A stretch of 64,000 nt of DNA, from positions 153,241,547 through 153,305,546 of the forward strand of contig NC_030678.2 of the NCBI RefSeq assembly GCF_000004195.4, given 5' to 3'. The number at the start of each line of letters is the position of its first letter. The stretch's first letter is position 1. The position numbers were made by a program, and so were the translations under genes. Below, in pieces: positions 63,587 through 64,000 of this stretch. The stretch comes from Xenopus tropicalis (lineage: Eukaryota > Chordata > Amphibia > Anura > Pipidae). Below the pieces are notes generated by a model. The model was not told where the DNA came from, did not search any database, and worked only from the letters and a program-made list of their open reading frames with translations.

Positions 63587-64000
63587 ATAGGGGGTACATT
63601 ATTCACTATATAAACCCCAATGATAGAAACAAACAAAGGTATATCTACTGGGGCAGGATTCAAAACTGCAGAATGAGATCCTTCACCATATAGAGACCCC
63701 CCCCCCCCCCACAAAAAAAACATGAAAAAGCAAATGCATAAACTCACATGTGGGTGTTAAAGAATACGGATGGATAGGGGGTAGGGGTGGGGTGAAGGAT
63801 TTTCTGGTAAGGCAGCATGGGAATAGAGGCAGAGCCAGGCTGACCCTTACTGTTATTATGCATCTACTGCAAGTGCCAATGCAGCTATGACACTGCAGTA
63901 AGGTAAAGTCATGAATGATTCATACAGGAGCGTTTAAATGATTAAGCAACAGCACATAGATCAGCATGCAACAGCCAGACTCCACTTAAAGGTGAGGTTA

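Noticed and set aside
63313..63693. 126-codon plus-strand Pro/Arg-rich frame
   Set aside because: It covers the CpG-rich hAT MITE at 63390-63586. The composition explains the open frame.

Overview
This is vertebrate nuclear DNA, almost certainly from a Xenopus frog. It is AT-rich and gene-sparse, and the coding blocks are short and bounded by GT-AG splice sites. The introns are packed with small inverted-repeat transposons, including TTAA-flanked elements ending in AGGRR that match the T2 MITE family described in Xenopus. I cannot tell X. tropicalis from X. laevis by eye. There is no bacterial, plasmid or viral content.

The window holds one gene, read on the minus strand: the 5' half of fry (furry homolog). 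I could place 36 consecutive coding exons between 60666 and 5814. They total 4,843 bp and encode 1,613 complete codons. Every exon boundary keeps the reading frame and has GT/AG borders, and the translation follows vertebrate FRY rather than its paralogue FRYL throughout. The first coding exon (initiator Met) and the promoter lie beyond 64000. The remaining C-terminal half lies below position 1. FRY is a very large (about 3,000 residue) HEAT/armadillo-like scaffold that binds microtubules and NDR (STK38) kinases. It acts in cell morphogenesis and spindle control, and in Xenopus it has been linked to embryonic patterning and microRNA-silencing control (established knowledge).

Layout: 60667-64000 is the intron upstream of exon 1. 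From 46129 to 60463 there are two long introns separated by a 54-bp exon; they carry repeats and a few non-repetitive stretches that could be regulatory. From 30373 to 46128 lies a dense run of exons for the N-terminal furry domain. From 5814 to 26002 lie exons for the following alpha-helical repeat region. Position 1-5813 is intron.

The most unusual features are: (1) a decayed tandem copy of part of exon 28 in the intron just downstream of it; (2) a large diverged tandem duplication in the intron between exons 17 and 18; (3) a hAT-type element with perfect 8-bp target duplications carrying a 34-bp minisatellite and a GC palindrome; (4) an indel-free 32-bp minisatellite; (5) a CpG-rich insert inside an inverted-repeat element in the intron between exons 14 and 15; and (6) many nested MITEs whose target-site duplications can be read directly. 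I found no evidence of an undescribed biochemical system. The novelty here is in gene and transposon structure.
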